A stretch of DNA of 25,446 nucleotides, taken from positions 1 to 25,446 of the forward strand of contig CAWUJT010000021.1 of NCBI GenBank assembly GCA_963922715.1, written 5' to 3'. Within the stretch, counting starts at the first letter, position 1. Each line of letters opens with the position of its first letter. Position numbers and translations under genes: made by a program. Positions 7,223 to 16,089 of the stretch are shown here, one piece after another. A model generated the notes under the pieces. That model was not told where the DNA came from and made no database searches. It saw only the letters and a program-made list of their open reading frames with translations. Origin of the DNA: CAWUJT01 sp963922715 (GTDB lineage: Bacteria > Pseudomonadota > Alphaproteobacteria > Rhodobacterales > Rhodobacteraceae).

Positions 7223-7993
7223 TTAACAGAGCAAAGGCTCCGCGCGTTTCTCACTGGCATACATCGTGCCACCGCCTATGAAGGCTGCGATCTTGTCTTC
7301 TTCCAGCAAGGTCACTTGGCTTTGCGATTTGATGGTAGGGATATCCGCAAAGTGCGCGCCAAAGATGGAACGCACCACCACACGATCTGACTTGATCCGG
7401 CTGAGTGTGATCGGCACAAGGCGCTTGCTTCCGTCAGAGACTTCGACCTCAAGATAGCGCACCATGGCCTCTGCCGCATCGATCCACATATCGGAGACCG
7501 TTCCACCAGCTTGGCCATCGCCACCATAAACCGTCATGCCGCGGGGATCACGCCCAGCCGAGACATGGAAACCATCAGTGCGCCCCATAGGCACGATCTT
7601 GGCATGACCGTGGCCGTCAAGCTCTGGCACGTCTTGGCGCGGCGCCCAAGAGGCTGGGCCAACCCCGTCTTTCCAAGGATCGCCGGTGGGATCGAACGGA
7701 AAGCCATTGGCCGCCTCGCTTTGCTCCAATGCCAATGTCCGGTTCTCGGGCTGCATATCGGGCACGGTTTTCTCACCGCGTCCATGGGACAGCTTAAAGG
7801 TCTTTGGTGTTGGCACCGCAAAAGGTCCCTGGTTAGAGGCCTCTGTGCCATCGTCGTTTTCAAGCGGATAGCCCTCACGCATGTTTTCCGTCTGCAGATA
7901 GTAAATCAGCAGGGCGAAGAAGCCCCAAAACAGCCAAATGGAAAGTGACGCTAAGTCAAAGTTTCCAAAAAATACAAGTCCGTCTTCTATCAT
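7223..7993 (-). CDS. puhA: Photosynthetic reaction centre H subunit
   Basis: A 256-residue H subunit, close to the roughly 260 residues of Rhodobacter PuhA. It has a short periplasmic N-terminus (MIEDGLVFFGNFDLASL), one transmembrane helix (about residues 12-32), then a tyrosine-rich junction and a large cytoplasmic PRC-barrel domain. Motifs include REGYPLE, GDPWKDGVGPASWAPR, FHVSAGRDPRGM, and SDMWIDAAEAMVRYLEVEV, which contains the conserved acidic residues of the proton path to QB. ATG 7993 has GGAGG seven bases upstream. It lies 18 bases after lhaA. The L and M subunits (pufLM) are not in this window. Function is highly certain. Confidence 0.98.
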   Translation of the reverse strand: MIEDGLVFFGNFDLASLSIWLFWGFFALLIYYLQTENMREGYPLENDDGTEASNQGPFAVPTPKTFKLSHGRGEKTVPDMQPENRTLALEQSEAANGFPFDPTGDPWKDGVGPASWAPRQDVPELDGHGHAKIVPMGRTDGFHVSAGRDPRGMTVYGGDGQAGGTVSDMWIDAAEAMVRYLEVEVSDGSKRLVPITLSRIKSDRVVVRSIFGAHFADIPTIKSQSQVTLLEEDKIAAFIGGGTMYASEKRAEPLLC

Positions 7994-8011
7994 AGAGTGT
8001 CCTCCGGTGGA

Positions 8012-9454
8012 TCATGTGGGGAAGTCAGCCAGTCCGAGTTTGGCCTGCCCCCTTTGGGTTGTGGTCGTGTCTTTGCGATGCACCCGCACCAGCGGGCCCA
8101 GATAGGCCAATGTCAAAAACAAAAGCCCAATTTCGAGGTGGTAGACAACGGAATACCCCGTTGTGGGCAGCGCGAGCGCAGGCCCCAACAGGCCGTCCAT
8201 GCTCAGCGTGTTCACCAGATCCCGTAGGCCGCCGCCAATGGCTGTGGACAGCCCTTGGGCTGTGGCCTGTGCCGCGCCCCATGCACCAAGGGCCAAGCCA
8301 CGTCCAGCCAAACCGCCTGTTGGCATGGTCATCGCGGCGTGCAAAGTGGCCACGGCAAACAGCCCGCCGCCCATGCCGATCAGAAAGGCGCCGGTAAAAA
8401 ACAGCGCAGTGGAGTTGAGGGGGGCCGCGAAAATCACCGCTGAAAAGGCGACAAGGCCAATCAAAATGCCCCGCGCCGCCATGCGGTACGGGTTCATGTT
8501 TTCAGCCAGCCAGCGCCCGGCAAGGCCAAAGGCCAACAGCGCCCCCATGGCCCAAGAGGCCGTCAGATAGGTGGTGGCCGAGACCGAGAGCCCCAGAATT
8601 TCACCGCCATAGGGCTCTAACAACACATCTTGCATGTTGAACGCCATGGTCCCAACAAAGACCACCGCCAAAAGCCGTCCGGCATAGCCGCCTTGGGTCA
8701 AATCCGCCCAAGCGTCCGCAAACCGCGGAGGGGGGGCTGTGCGCGCGGCTTTACTCATCGGGGCCATACTTTCTTGTTTCCACAGCGCAATCAGGTTGAT
8801 GATCATCGTCATAGCGGCTGTCCCTTGCACCACCTGGATCAAGCGCAATTCTGAGAAGTCCCGCAACAGCCATCCTAGGATGATGGAGGACAGAAACATA
8901 CCAACCAGCAGAGCAACGTAAAGCAGGGCGACCACACGTGGCCGCGTGGCCTCATCCGCGCGATCGGCGGCCAGCGCCAGGCCTGCGGTTTGTGTCATAT
9001 GCATCCCAAGGCCTGTCATCACAAATGCCAGCGCCACAGCCACTTCGCCTGCGAAGGGAATTTCAATGGCGACATCGCCATTCAAGACAATCAGCGCCAT
9101 AGGCATGATCGCAAGTCCGCCAAACTGCCACAATGTGCCAAACCAAAGATACGGGATCCGCTTCCACCCAATGGCGGAGCGATAGGTGTCAGATTTGAAC
9201 CCCAGAAGGGCCCGGAAGGGGGCCACCAACACTGGCAAGGCCACCATCGCGGCCACCAAGAAGGCAGCCAGGTTCAGCTCTACGATCATGACGCGGTTGA
9301 GCGTGCCCAAAAGCATCACCGCCGCCATGCCAACGCTGATTTGAAACAGCGATAACCGCAGGAGTTGCGGCAACGGCAACGCCTTGGATCCCGCATCCGA
9401 AAACGGCAACATGTTCAAGGTGAACTGGGTCAGAGGATGACGCTCCTGGCTCAT
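8012..9454 (-). CDS. lhaA: LhaA, LH1 assembly protein of the PucC/BCH transporter-like family
   Basis: A 480-residue protein with about 12 hydrophobic helices, of the MFS-fold family that includes PucC and LhaA (Rhodobacter F1696), needed for LH1 antenna assembly and probably for delivering bacteriochlorophyll. Motifs seen are LLRLSLFQISVGMAAVMLLGTLNRVMIVEL, GFKSDTYRSAIGWKRIPYLWFGTL, LVVFVGTMAFNMQDVLLEPYGGEI and AAMTMPTGGLAGRGLALGAWGAAQA (each shown here as landmarks of conserved regions). I place the start at ATG 9454 (MSQERHP), which overlaps the bchM stop as ATGA and has GGAG eight bases upstream; the frame remains open to 9625, but that part is coding for BchM on the same strand in another frame. 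It lies directly upstream of puhA, the usual position. Confidence 0.95.
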   Translation of the reverse strand: MSQERHPLTQFTLNMLPFSDAGSKALPLPQLLRLSLFQISVGMAAVMLLGTLNRVMIVELNLAAFLVAAMVALPVLVAPFRALLGFKSDTYRSAIGWKRIPYLWFGTLWQFGGLAIMPMALIVLNGDVAIEIPFAGEVAVALAFVMTGLGMHMTQTAGLALAADRADEATRPRVVALLYVALLVGMFLSSIILGWLLRDFSELRLIQVVQGTAAMTMIINLIALWKQESMAPMSKAARTAPPPRFADAWADLTQGGYAGRLLAVVFVGTMAFNMQDVLLEPYGGEILGLSVSATTYLTASWAMGALLAFGLAGRWLAENMNPYRMAARGILIGLVAFSAVIFAAPLNSTALFFTGAFLIGMGGGLFAVATLHAAMTMPTGGLAGRGLALGAWGAAQATAQGLSTAIGGGLRDLVNTLSMDGLLGPALALPTTGYSVVYHLEIGLLFLTLAYLGPLVRVHRKDTTTTQRGQAKLGLADFPT

Positions 9455-10134
9455 GGACAATACTCCAGACATGTGGAGATATAAAACCCAGAACTCACCC
9501 GTTCGATCACCTTCAAGCGCCCCTTGCCCCCAGCTTGGCGGATCACATTGGCCATATATGCCGGTGATTGGGGAACCATAACGGGGCTGCGGTTTGACTT
9601 GGGAAAGACCTTTCCAAGCGTCCAAAATGCCATGAGCGCAGGTGTGCGCGGGGCAACTGTGAATACAATACTTTGCCCAATACGCTTTGACAGGCCGGTC
9701 AATTTAGCCCCCAAATCGCTGGCTGTGTAATAGATCATCGAGTCCATAGCGAGGACATAATCAAATCGGCCCAAGGCCGGATCAAACATATCTCCGGTTT
9801 GAAACGCGATGTGCTTATGGAGCCGATAGGGCACCCGCTTTTGCGCCAGCGCAATCAGGTTTGGCGACAGATCAATCGCCGTTACCTCTGCTCCGCGTTC
9901 GGCCAAACGCTTTGTGATCTGGCCCGCGCCGCAGCCTGCATCAAGAACATGCGCCCCTCTTAAGTCTTGTGGCAGACATTCCAGCATAACGCTTCGCATC
10001 CGATCCCGCCCTGCGCGCACCGTAGCCCGAACGCCCGAGACAGGTGCATCAGATGTCAGCCGCGCCCAGGCCTGTGTGGCCGTCTTATCGAAATAAGTTT
10101 CGACACGGGAAAGGGTGTTGCCATAATTGCTCAT
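9451..10134 (-). CDS. bchM: Mg-protoporphyrin IX O-methyltransferase
   Basis: A 227-residue S-adenosylmethionine-dependent methyltransferase that esterifies the C13 propionate of Mg-protoporphyrin IX, the step between BchH/chelatase and the cyclase. The SAM motif I is VLDAGCGAGQ (about residues 63-72), motif II lies around GAEVTAIDLSPN, and a YVLAMDSMIYY stretch follows, as in BchM. The N-terminus VETYFDKTATQAWARLTSD is characteristic of the family. ATG 10134 overlaps the bchL stop in TGATG; an upstream TTG at 10137 is less likely. It is followed by lhaA with an ATGA overlap. Confidence 0.96.
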   Translation of the reverse strand: MSNYGNTLSRVETYFDKTATQAWARLTSDAPVSGVRATVRAGRDRMRSVMLECLPQDLRGAHVLDAGCGAGQITKRLAERGAEVTAIDLSPNLIALAQKRVPYRLHKHIAFQTGDMFDPALGRFDYVLAMDSMIYYTASDLGAKLTGLSKRIGQSIVFTVAPRTPALMAFWTLGKVFPKSNRSPVMVPQSPAYMANVIRQAGGKGRLKVIERVSSGFYISTCLEYCP

Positions 10135-11027
10135 CAATCAAACCCCAGAAGCTCAAAGATATGCCGATCTTCCAATGGCGCAGGGGCCAGCGGTTCCGTG
10201 CCGCGCCACAGCGTTTCGGCGAGGCGAATATACTCAGCGCGCGCCATCACGATGTCGTCTTCATCGGCCATCTCAAACAATGTTTTCTTCTTCAGTCGCG
10301 ACCGCCGGATCGCATCGACATCAGGCATATGCGCGATCCGCTTAAAGCCCACGGTATCGCAATAGCGATCCACTTCATCTGTGTCGCGGGATCGGTTGGC
10401 CACACAGCCCGCCAGCCGCACGCCATAGTTGCGCGCCTTAGCTTGCACCGCGGCAATGATGCGGTTCATGGCATAGATCGAGTCAAAATCATTCGCGGTC
10501 ACAATTACCGCGCGGTCGGCATGTTGTAGAGGTGCCGCAAATCCGCCACAGACCACATCGCCCAAAACATCGAAAAGCACGACATCGGTGGATTCCAGCA
10601 GATGGTGCTGCTTCAATAACTTAACAGTCTGGCCCACCACATAGCCGCCACAGCCGGTGCCCGCGGGCGGGCCACCGGCCTCTACACACATCACACCGTT
10701 GTAGCCGGTGGTGACGAAATCCTCGGGGCGAAGCTCTTCGGCATGGAAATCCACGTCCTTGAGAATGTCGATGACAGTGGGTTGCAACTGACCCGTCAAG
10801 GTGAAAGTGCTGTCATGTTTCGGGTCACAGCCGATTTGCAGAACCTTCTTGCCCAAATGCGAAAAGGCTGCCGACAGGTTGGATGAGGTTGTGGATTTCC
10901 CAATCCCGCCTTTACCATAGACCGAGAACACCTTCGCGCCTTCGATCTTCATCGTGGGGTCTTGATGCACTTGCACCGAGCCTTCACCGTCCTCTCGGTG
11001 CAGAAGGGGGGCTTTATCGAGTGCCAT
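10134..11027 (-). CDS. bchL: Dark-operative protochlorophyllide reductase, ATP-binding subunit L
   Basis: A 297-residue NifH-like protein. It donates electrons with ATP hydrolysis to the BchN-BchB core, which reduces ring D of protochlorophyllide without light. The P-loop GKGGIGKST is at residues 38-46. The two cysteines that bridge the 4Fe-4S cluster of the homodimer are C126 (TGCGGY) and C160 (VVCGGF). The nitrogenase-like switch regions DPKHDST and DVLGDVVCGG are intact. ATG 11027 has AGAGG at eight-base spacing and lies 18 bases after bchH. Length and motifs are those of a full, functional BchL. Confidence 0.98.
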   Translation of the reverse strand: MALDKAPLLHREDGEGSVQVHQDPTMKIEGAKVFSVYGKGGIGKSTTSSNLSAAFSHLGKKVLQIGCDPKHDSTFTLTGQLQPTVIDILKDVDFHAEELRPEDFVTTGYNGVMCVEAGGPPAGTGCGGYVVGQTVKLLKQHHLLESTDVVLFDVLGDVVCGGFAAPLQHADRAVIVTANDFDSIYAMNRIIAAVQAKARNYGVRLAGCVANRSRDTDEVDRYCDTVGFKRIAHMPDVDAIRRSRLKKKTLFEMADEDDIVMARAEYIRLAETLWRGTEPLAPAPLEDRHIFELLGFD

Positions 11028-11045
11028 GATCTGTTCCTCTCTTCA

Positions 11046-14000
11046 TCATTCTGCCGCAACGCCTTCCAGCTGATCCTCAAGCGCATCAGCCGCATCTTGC
11101 AAGGCGGCAAGTGTCTCTGTGTCAGGTTGCCAGAACGCGCGGTCATTGGCCTCAATCAAACGATTCGCCATCCGGACCGAGGCTTGTGGGTTCAACCGCG
11201 CCAAACGGGTGCGCATCTCTTCATCCAGGACGAAAGTCTCACTGAGGCGTTGATAGACCCAAGGCTCCACTTGGCCTGTAGTGGCACTCCAGCCCAGCGT
11301 GTTGGTGACTTGCGCTTCAATCTGGCGCACCCCTTCGTGGCCATGCTGTAGCAGGCTTTCAAACCACTTTGGATTGAGGCTGCGGGCGCGGGTCTCTAGG
11401 GCCACTTGATCCGCAAGCTTACGCACCACATTGCCGCCGCGGGTTTGATCGCCAATGTAAACCGCACAGTCTTGACCCTTGGCGCGCTTCACCGCCCGCG
11501 AGATGCCGCCCAGTGTATCAAAGTAGTGATCTACAGTGGTCACGCCCAGCTCAACACTTTCGAGGTTTTGATAGGCGACCTCCACATCCGCGAGCGCTGA
11601 TTTCAACAACTCTTGCGCGGGGGCAGCTTTGCCATCGCGGCCATAGGCAAAACCTTTGCGGCGTTCGTAAACCTCGGCAAGCTCGCCCTCATCCTCCCAA
11701 GCACTGGAATCGATCAGCATATTCACGTTGGATCCATAGGCACCTTCGGCATTGGAAAAAACCCGAAGTGCGGCCTCTTCAAGGCTGCAACCTATATGTG
11801 CGGCGTGCTTTAGAGCATGGGCGCGAATGAAGTTCTGCTCCAAAGGTTCTTCAGCGATGGCGCATTGATACGCGGCCTCGGCCAGCATTCGGGTTTGCAG
11901 CGGCAGCAAATCGCGGAAAATGCCCGAGAGCGTCATCACCACATCAATGCGCGGCCGGCCCAGCTCTGCCAGCGGGATCAAATCGGCCCCTGCGAGACGT
12001 CCAAAACTGTCAAACCGTGGTGTGCAGCCCATTAAGGCAAGGGCTTGGGCAATCGGGCCGCCGTCGGACTTGATATTGTCCGACCCCCAAAGCACCAGCG
12101 CGATGGACCGCGGCAGCGTGTCATGGGTGGCCAGCAAAGCCGCGGCCTGTTTGGCACCCTCTTGGCAGGCGAATGCAGTGGGCATGCGAAAGGGATCAAA
12201 GGCGTGAATGTTGCGTCCGGTGGGTAAGATCTCGGCAGAGCGGATCAGATCCCCGCCCGCGACAGGCGGAATGAACCGCGCCGACAGTGCCCGCATCAAG
12301 GCCGGAAGCTCCGCGTCTTCCTGCAACAGCGTGTCGACATGGGCCTGCGTCGCGTCCTCTCCCGCTTGCATCAGCTCAAGATAAGTCTTGCGGGTGTCCG
12401 CCGTCATCGGGCGACCCACAACATGCAGGCCATCGGGGATCAGTGCCTCTTCCGTTTCTAAGAGTGTCAGCCAGAGCGTTTCTGGATCACCACCCAGATC
12501 AACGGCCTGAGCCTGGTCTGCAATCAACATGGCCAGATCGTCCCGCGCATCGCCGTTCGGCGCGGCGCGATAGCGGATCAAGCTGTCTTTGAGCTCGGAC
12601 AGGCCCTTGTAAAGCCCCGACTGCGCCAGCGGCGGGGTCAGGTGCGTGACAGTCACAGCATTGGAGCGCCGCTTGGCCAACGTTGCCTCAGACGGGTTGT
12701 TGGCCGCATAAAGATACACATTTGGGAGTTCTCCAATCAGCCTGTCAGGCCAATCGTGTGCGCCAAGGCCTGCTTGCTTGCCCGGCATGAACTCCAGCGC
12801 GCCATGCATCCCAAAATGCAACAAAACATCCGCTTGGAATATCGCCTTCAGCCAGATGTAGAAGGTGGCAAAGGCATGGGTTGGGGCAAAGCCCTTCTCA
12901 AACAGCAACCGCATCGGGTCACCTTCATAGCCAAAGGCGGGCTGGACACCGACGAAGACCTTGCCGAATTGGGCACCGAGGACAAACACCCCACGTCCAT
13001 CGGATTGCAGTTTGCCGGGGGCGGGCCCCCAAACGCTTTCAATCGCAGCCAAGGGCGGGGTTGTCCGCACAATGGTATCGGCATCAACGTGGGCCGCAAC
13101 ATTGGCCTGCTGACCGTAGTCTTGGGCGTTGCCCTCCAAGATGCTCTGACGCAAAAGCGCGACAGTTTCAGGCACCTCAAGGTCATAGCCCTCCGCCTTC
13201 ATCCGCGTCAGCACATTGAAGAGGCTTTCAAAAACGCTGAGATACGCGGCGGTTCCCACCGCGCCCGCATTGGGGGGAAAGCCAAAAAGCACAATCCCCA
13301 CCTTCTTCTCGGCATTGGTTTTCCGCCGCAGACGGGCCAGACGCAGCGTCTTTTCCGCCAAGACTTCGATGCGTTCTGGACAGGGGGCCATGGCCTTTTC
13401 CGTGAGCGGGAGTTGGCAGTCATGTTTGCACCCTGAGCAGCCGTCTGCCCCGTGGCGGCCCGCATAGACCGTGGGATTTGTTGCCCCGTCGAGTTCAGGA
13501 AGTGCGATGAGCATGGTTGTCTCGACGGGGCCAAGGCCATGGGGGGAAGAGGCCCATTGGCCTAGGGTTTGAAACTCTAAGGGATGGGCCACAAGATAGG
13601 GCACATCGAGTGCTTTAAGGGTCTCAACAGCCGCTGTGCTGTCGTTATAGGCGGGTCCGCCCACAAGCGAAAACCCCGTGAGGGAAACAAAGGCATCGAC
13701 CTGCACACCCTGAGGCCCGTGGAAAAACTTGGTGATGGCCGGGCGCCCATCAAGCCCACCCGCAAAGGTGGGAATGACCGCAAGGCCCTTGGCCTCAAAC
13801 GTGCGGATGACATGATCGTAGTGCGCAGTATCGCCGCTCAACACATAAGAGCGCATGAGAAGAAGCCCAACCGTTGCCTCTGCCTTTGGCGGGCGGGGCA
13901 ACATCTCCGCCGTTTCCGAAATACCAGTATCGGGATGATAAATGCCAACCTCGGGCACCTCCACCGGAGCAGGCGCGAGGCCGCCGCGCAACATTTCATC

Positions 14001-14591
14001 GCGGGCATAACGACTGATCAGAAACCGCACCATACCTTCGATGTTTTCATCCGTCCCGCCCAGCCAGTATTGCATGGTCAAAAACCAGGCGCGCAAATCC
14101 TGGGCTTTGCCAGGGATAAACCGTAGAATTTTGGGCAAGCGGCGCAACATGCGCATTTGCTTTTCGCCACTGGTGCCAGAGGGTTTTTTCGATCCCCGCA
14201 GACGTTTGAGAAACTTCATCACCCCAGAGGAAGGCTTGGACAGATCAAGGTCCCCCATTCTTGTGAGGTTCACAATCTGGGGATCGGCGATTAGCCCTAC
14301 CATAGCATCGCAATGATCCCGGCGGGCTTGCAGCGTGGGCAGAATGGCGTTGATCTGGTCTTCAAAGAAGATCAGATTGGCCAGGATGATATCGCCCTGG
14401 GCCACGGCAGCTTTTGCCCGCTCCAGCGCAGATGGGTTTTCGCCCCATTCAGCGGCGGCAAACACCTCGATCGACAGGCCCGGAAAATCGCACGATAGTC
14501 GCTCTTGCACACGGGCCATGCTCGCACTTGTGTGGGCGTCCAGCGTCAGTACCACAACGCGGTAGCTGGGGAGATAGCTGTCATCGCGCAT
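11046..14591 (-). CDS. bchH: Magnesium chelatase, large porphyrin-binding subunit H
   Basis: An 1181-residue protein, the usual length of BchH. It binds protoporphyrin IX and, with BchI and BchD (outside the window), inserts Mg2+; this is the branch point towards bacteriochlorophyll. Conserved landmarks include the N-terminal YRVVVLTLDAHTSASMARVQ, a cysteine-rich stretch ADGCSGCKHDC, MHGALEFMPGKQAGLG, and a C-terminal QTRGGNVVRKLADQVALE. I start at ATG 14591 (MRDDSYLPS), which has AAAGG six bases upstream and overlaps bchB by 11 bases. The longer frame to 14690 adds 33 residues that lie inside bchB and look unlike the family. The gap to bchL is 18 bases. Confidence 0.97.
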   Translation of the reverse strand: MRDDSYLPSYRVVVLTLDAHTSASMARVQERLSCDFPGLSIEVFAAAEWGENPSALERAKAAVAQGDIILANLIFFEDQINAILPTLQARRDHCDAMVGLIADPQIVNLTRMGDLDLSKPSSGVMKFLKRLRGSKKPSGTSGEKQMRMLRRLPKILRFIPGKAQDLRAWFLTMQYWLGGTDENIEGMVRFLISRYARDEMLRGGLAPAPVEVPEVGIYHPDTGISETAEMLPRPPKAEATVGLLLMRSYVLSGDTAHYDHVIRTFEAKGLAVIPTFAGGLDGRPAITKFFHGPQGVQVDAFVSLTGFSLVGGPAYNDSTAAVETLKALDVPYLVAHPLEFQTLGQWASSPHGLGPVETTMLIALPELDGATNPTVYAGRHGADGCSGCKHDCQLPLTEKAMAPCPERIEVLAEKTLRLARLRRKTNAEKKVGIVLFGFPPNAGAVGTAAYLSVFESLFNVLTRMKAEGYDLEVPETVALLRQSILEGNAQDYGQQANVAAHVDADTIVRTTPPLAAIESVWGPAPGKLQSDGRGVFVLGAQFGKVFVGVQPAFGYEGDPMRLLFEKGFAPTHAFATFYIWLKAIFQADVLLHFGMHGALEFMPGKQAGLGAHDWPDRLIGELPNVYLYAANNPSEATLAKRRSNAVTVTHLTPPLAQSGLYKGLSELKDSLIRYRAAPNGDARDDLAMLIADQAQAVDLGGDPETLWLTLLETEEALIPDGLHVVGRPMTADTRKTYLELMQAGEDATQAHVDTLLQEDAELPALMRALSARFIPPVAGGDLIRSAEILPTGRNIHAFDPFRMPTAFACQEGAKQAAALLATHDTLPRSIALVLWGSDNIKSDGGPIAQALALMGCTPRFDSFGRLAGADLIPLAELGRPRIDVVMTLSGIFRDLLPLQTRMLAEAAYQCAIAEEPLEQNFIRAHALKHAAHIGCSLEEAALRVFSNAEGAYGSNVNMLIDSSAWEDEGELAEVYERRKGFAYGRDGKAAPAQELLKSALADVEVAYQNLESVELGVTTVDHYFDTLGGISRAVKRAKGQDCAVYIGDQTRGGNVVRKLADQVALETRARSLNPKWFESLLQHGHEGVRQIEAQVTNTLGWSATTGQVEPWVYQRLSETFVLDEEMRTRLARLNPQASVRMANRLIEANDRAFWQPDTETLAALQDAADALEDQLEGVAAE

Positions 14592-16089
14592 AATGGGCCT
14601 TTGCCTCATAGAGGGTTTCTTTGGAGATTTCCGCCAAGCCCCGCTCAGCGGCGAATTTCTCAGTGTTGCGCTTGGCTTTGCCACGCACAAAGAACGGAAT
14701 TTTCTTCAATTCCTTTTCAGCGTCCGCCAGCCAGACCATCACGTCAGACCCCGTCGTGACAGAGGGCGCTGTCGTCTGAGGCGCGGTGTCATGGTGGGAG
14801 GGACCAGCGGCATCATGAAACTCAAAGTCATCGCGGAACATCGTCAGTAGATGCTCCTCAAGCCCCATGACAAGTGGATGAATCCAGGTGTCAAAGATGA
14901 CATTGGCCCCCTCAAACCCCACTTGGGGCGAATAGCGCGCGGGAAAATCCTGCACATGCACCGGGGCAGAGATCACCGCGCAGGGAATGCCGAGACGCTT
15001 GCCGATGTGGCGTTCCATCTGTGTGCCAAGGATCAATTCAGGGCTGAGGGCTGAAATGGCGACTTCCACCTCAAGGTAGTCATCTGTAATGGTTGCGGGC
15101 ACACCAATGTCTTTAGCGAGCGCCCGGATGTCGCGCGCAAACTCACGATTGTAGCAACCCAGACCTACAACCTCAAAGCCCATCTCGTCTTGGGCGATAC
15201 GAGCACTCGTGCGGACATGGGTGGCATCCCCAAAGATAAACACACGCTTGCCCGTCAGATAGGTGCTGTCGACAGAGCGTGACCACCAGGGCAAGCGCAG
15301 GCGGCTTTCATCTAGTTGGATCGGCAGCGATGTTATCTTGGCTACCTCCTGCACGAAATCCCGTGTGGCACCGACACCAATCGGTACGGTCTTGGTGTAA
15401 GGCTGGCTCAAGGTGCGCTCTAGGTGGCGGGCAGCACTTTCGCCATGTTCAGGGTAAAGCAGAACGTTGAAATGCGCAGCCCCTAGACGCGCCAGGTCAG
15501 ACGGGCGTGCGCCCATTGGGGCGGTTACATTAACGCCTATCCCCATCTCGCGCAGCAGCAGGGTGAGTTCCGCAACATCGTCACGGTGGCGAAAGCCAAG
15601 CCCTGTTGGCCCTAGGATATTGCAACTGATAGCTTCTGTTCTCTGCACGGGCTTGGCAAAGCGGCGCACCAGTTGGAAAAAGGTCTCATCCGTGCCGAAG
15701 TTTTCTTTACGGCTGTAGCTGGGCAGCTCCAGGGGGATCACAGGGACGGGCAGCCCCATGGTTTCGGCCAATCCGCCAGGGTCGTCTTGGATCAACTCCG
15801 CCGTGCAAGACGCCCCAACAATCAGGGCTTCGGGTTTGAATCGCGCATAAGCCTCTTGACAGGCTTGCTTGAACAGATCGGCGGTGTCGGCCCCCAGATC
15901 GCGGGCCTGAAAGGTGGTGTAGGTCACCGGCGGGCGGTGGTCGCGCCGCTCAATCATTGTAAACAGTAGATCGGCATAGGTGTCGCCCTGAGGCGCATGC
16001 AGAACATAATGCACACCTGTCATACCTGTGGCCACGCGCAAGGCACCGACATGGGGCGGGCCCTCATATGTCCAGACTGAAAGCTTCAT
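14581..16089 (-). CDS. bchB: Dark-operative protochlorophyllide reductase subunit B
   Basis: A 502-residue NifK-like subunit; with BchN it forms the protochlorophyllide-reducing heterotetramer. The cluster ligand Asp36 that makes the unusual 4Fe-4S site with three BchN cysteines is present (APQGDTYAD, D at 36). The residue matching the proton-donor Asp274 is also present at 274 in SRSVDSTYL. Other landmarks are MKLSVWTYEGPPH at the start, VGASCTAELIQDDPGG, ELPSYSRKENFG and a C-terminal DUF-like PCP_red region with PFFVRGKAKRNTEKFA. ATG 16089 overlaps the bchN stop by ATGA. The full set of key residues suggests an active enzyme. Confidence 0.98.
   Translation of the reverse strand: MKLSVWTYEGPPHVGALRVATGMTGVHYVLHAPQGDTYADLLFTMIERRDHRPPVTYTTFQARDLGADTADLFKQACQEAYARFKPEALIVGASCTAELIQDDPGGLAETMGLPVPVIPLELPSYSRKENFGTDETFFQLVRRFAKPVQRTEAISCNILGPTGLGFRHRDDVAELTLLLREMGIGVNVTAPMGARPSDLARLGAAHFNVLLYPEHGESAARHLERTLSQPYTKTVPIGVGATRDFVQEVAKITSLPIQLDESRLRLPWWSRSVDSTYLTGKRVFIFGDATHVRTSARIAQDEMGFEVVGLGCYNREFARDIRALAKDIGVPATITDDYLEVEVAISALSPELILGTQMERHIGKRLGIPCAVISAPVHVQDFPARYSPQVGFEGANVIFDTWIHPLVMGLEEHLLTMFRDDFEFHDAAGPSHHDTAPQTTAPSVTTGSDVMVWLADAEKELKKIPFFVRGKAKRNTEKFAAERGLAEISKETLYEAKAHYAR

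Noticed and set aside
9455..9625. N-terminal extension of lhaA by 57 residues
   Set aside because: Lies inside bchM, is not hydrophobic or family-like, and the ATGA overlap start at 9454 has a good ribosome binding site.
12642..13436. 264-residue plus-strand frame opposite bchH
   Set aside because: Entirely antisense to a clearly coding gene, no recognisable domain, and it looks like a shadow caused by codon bias.
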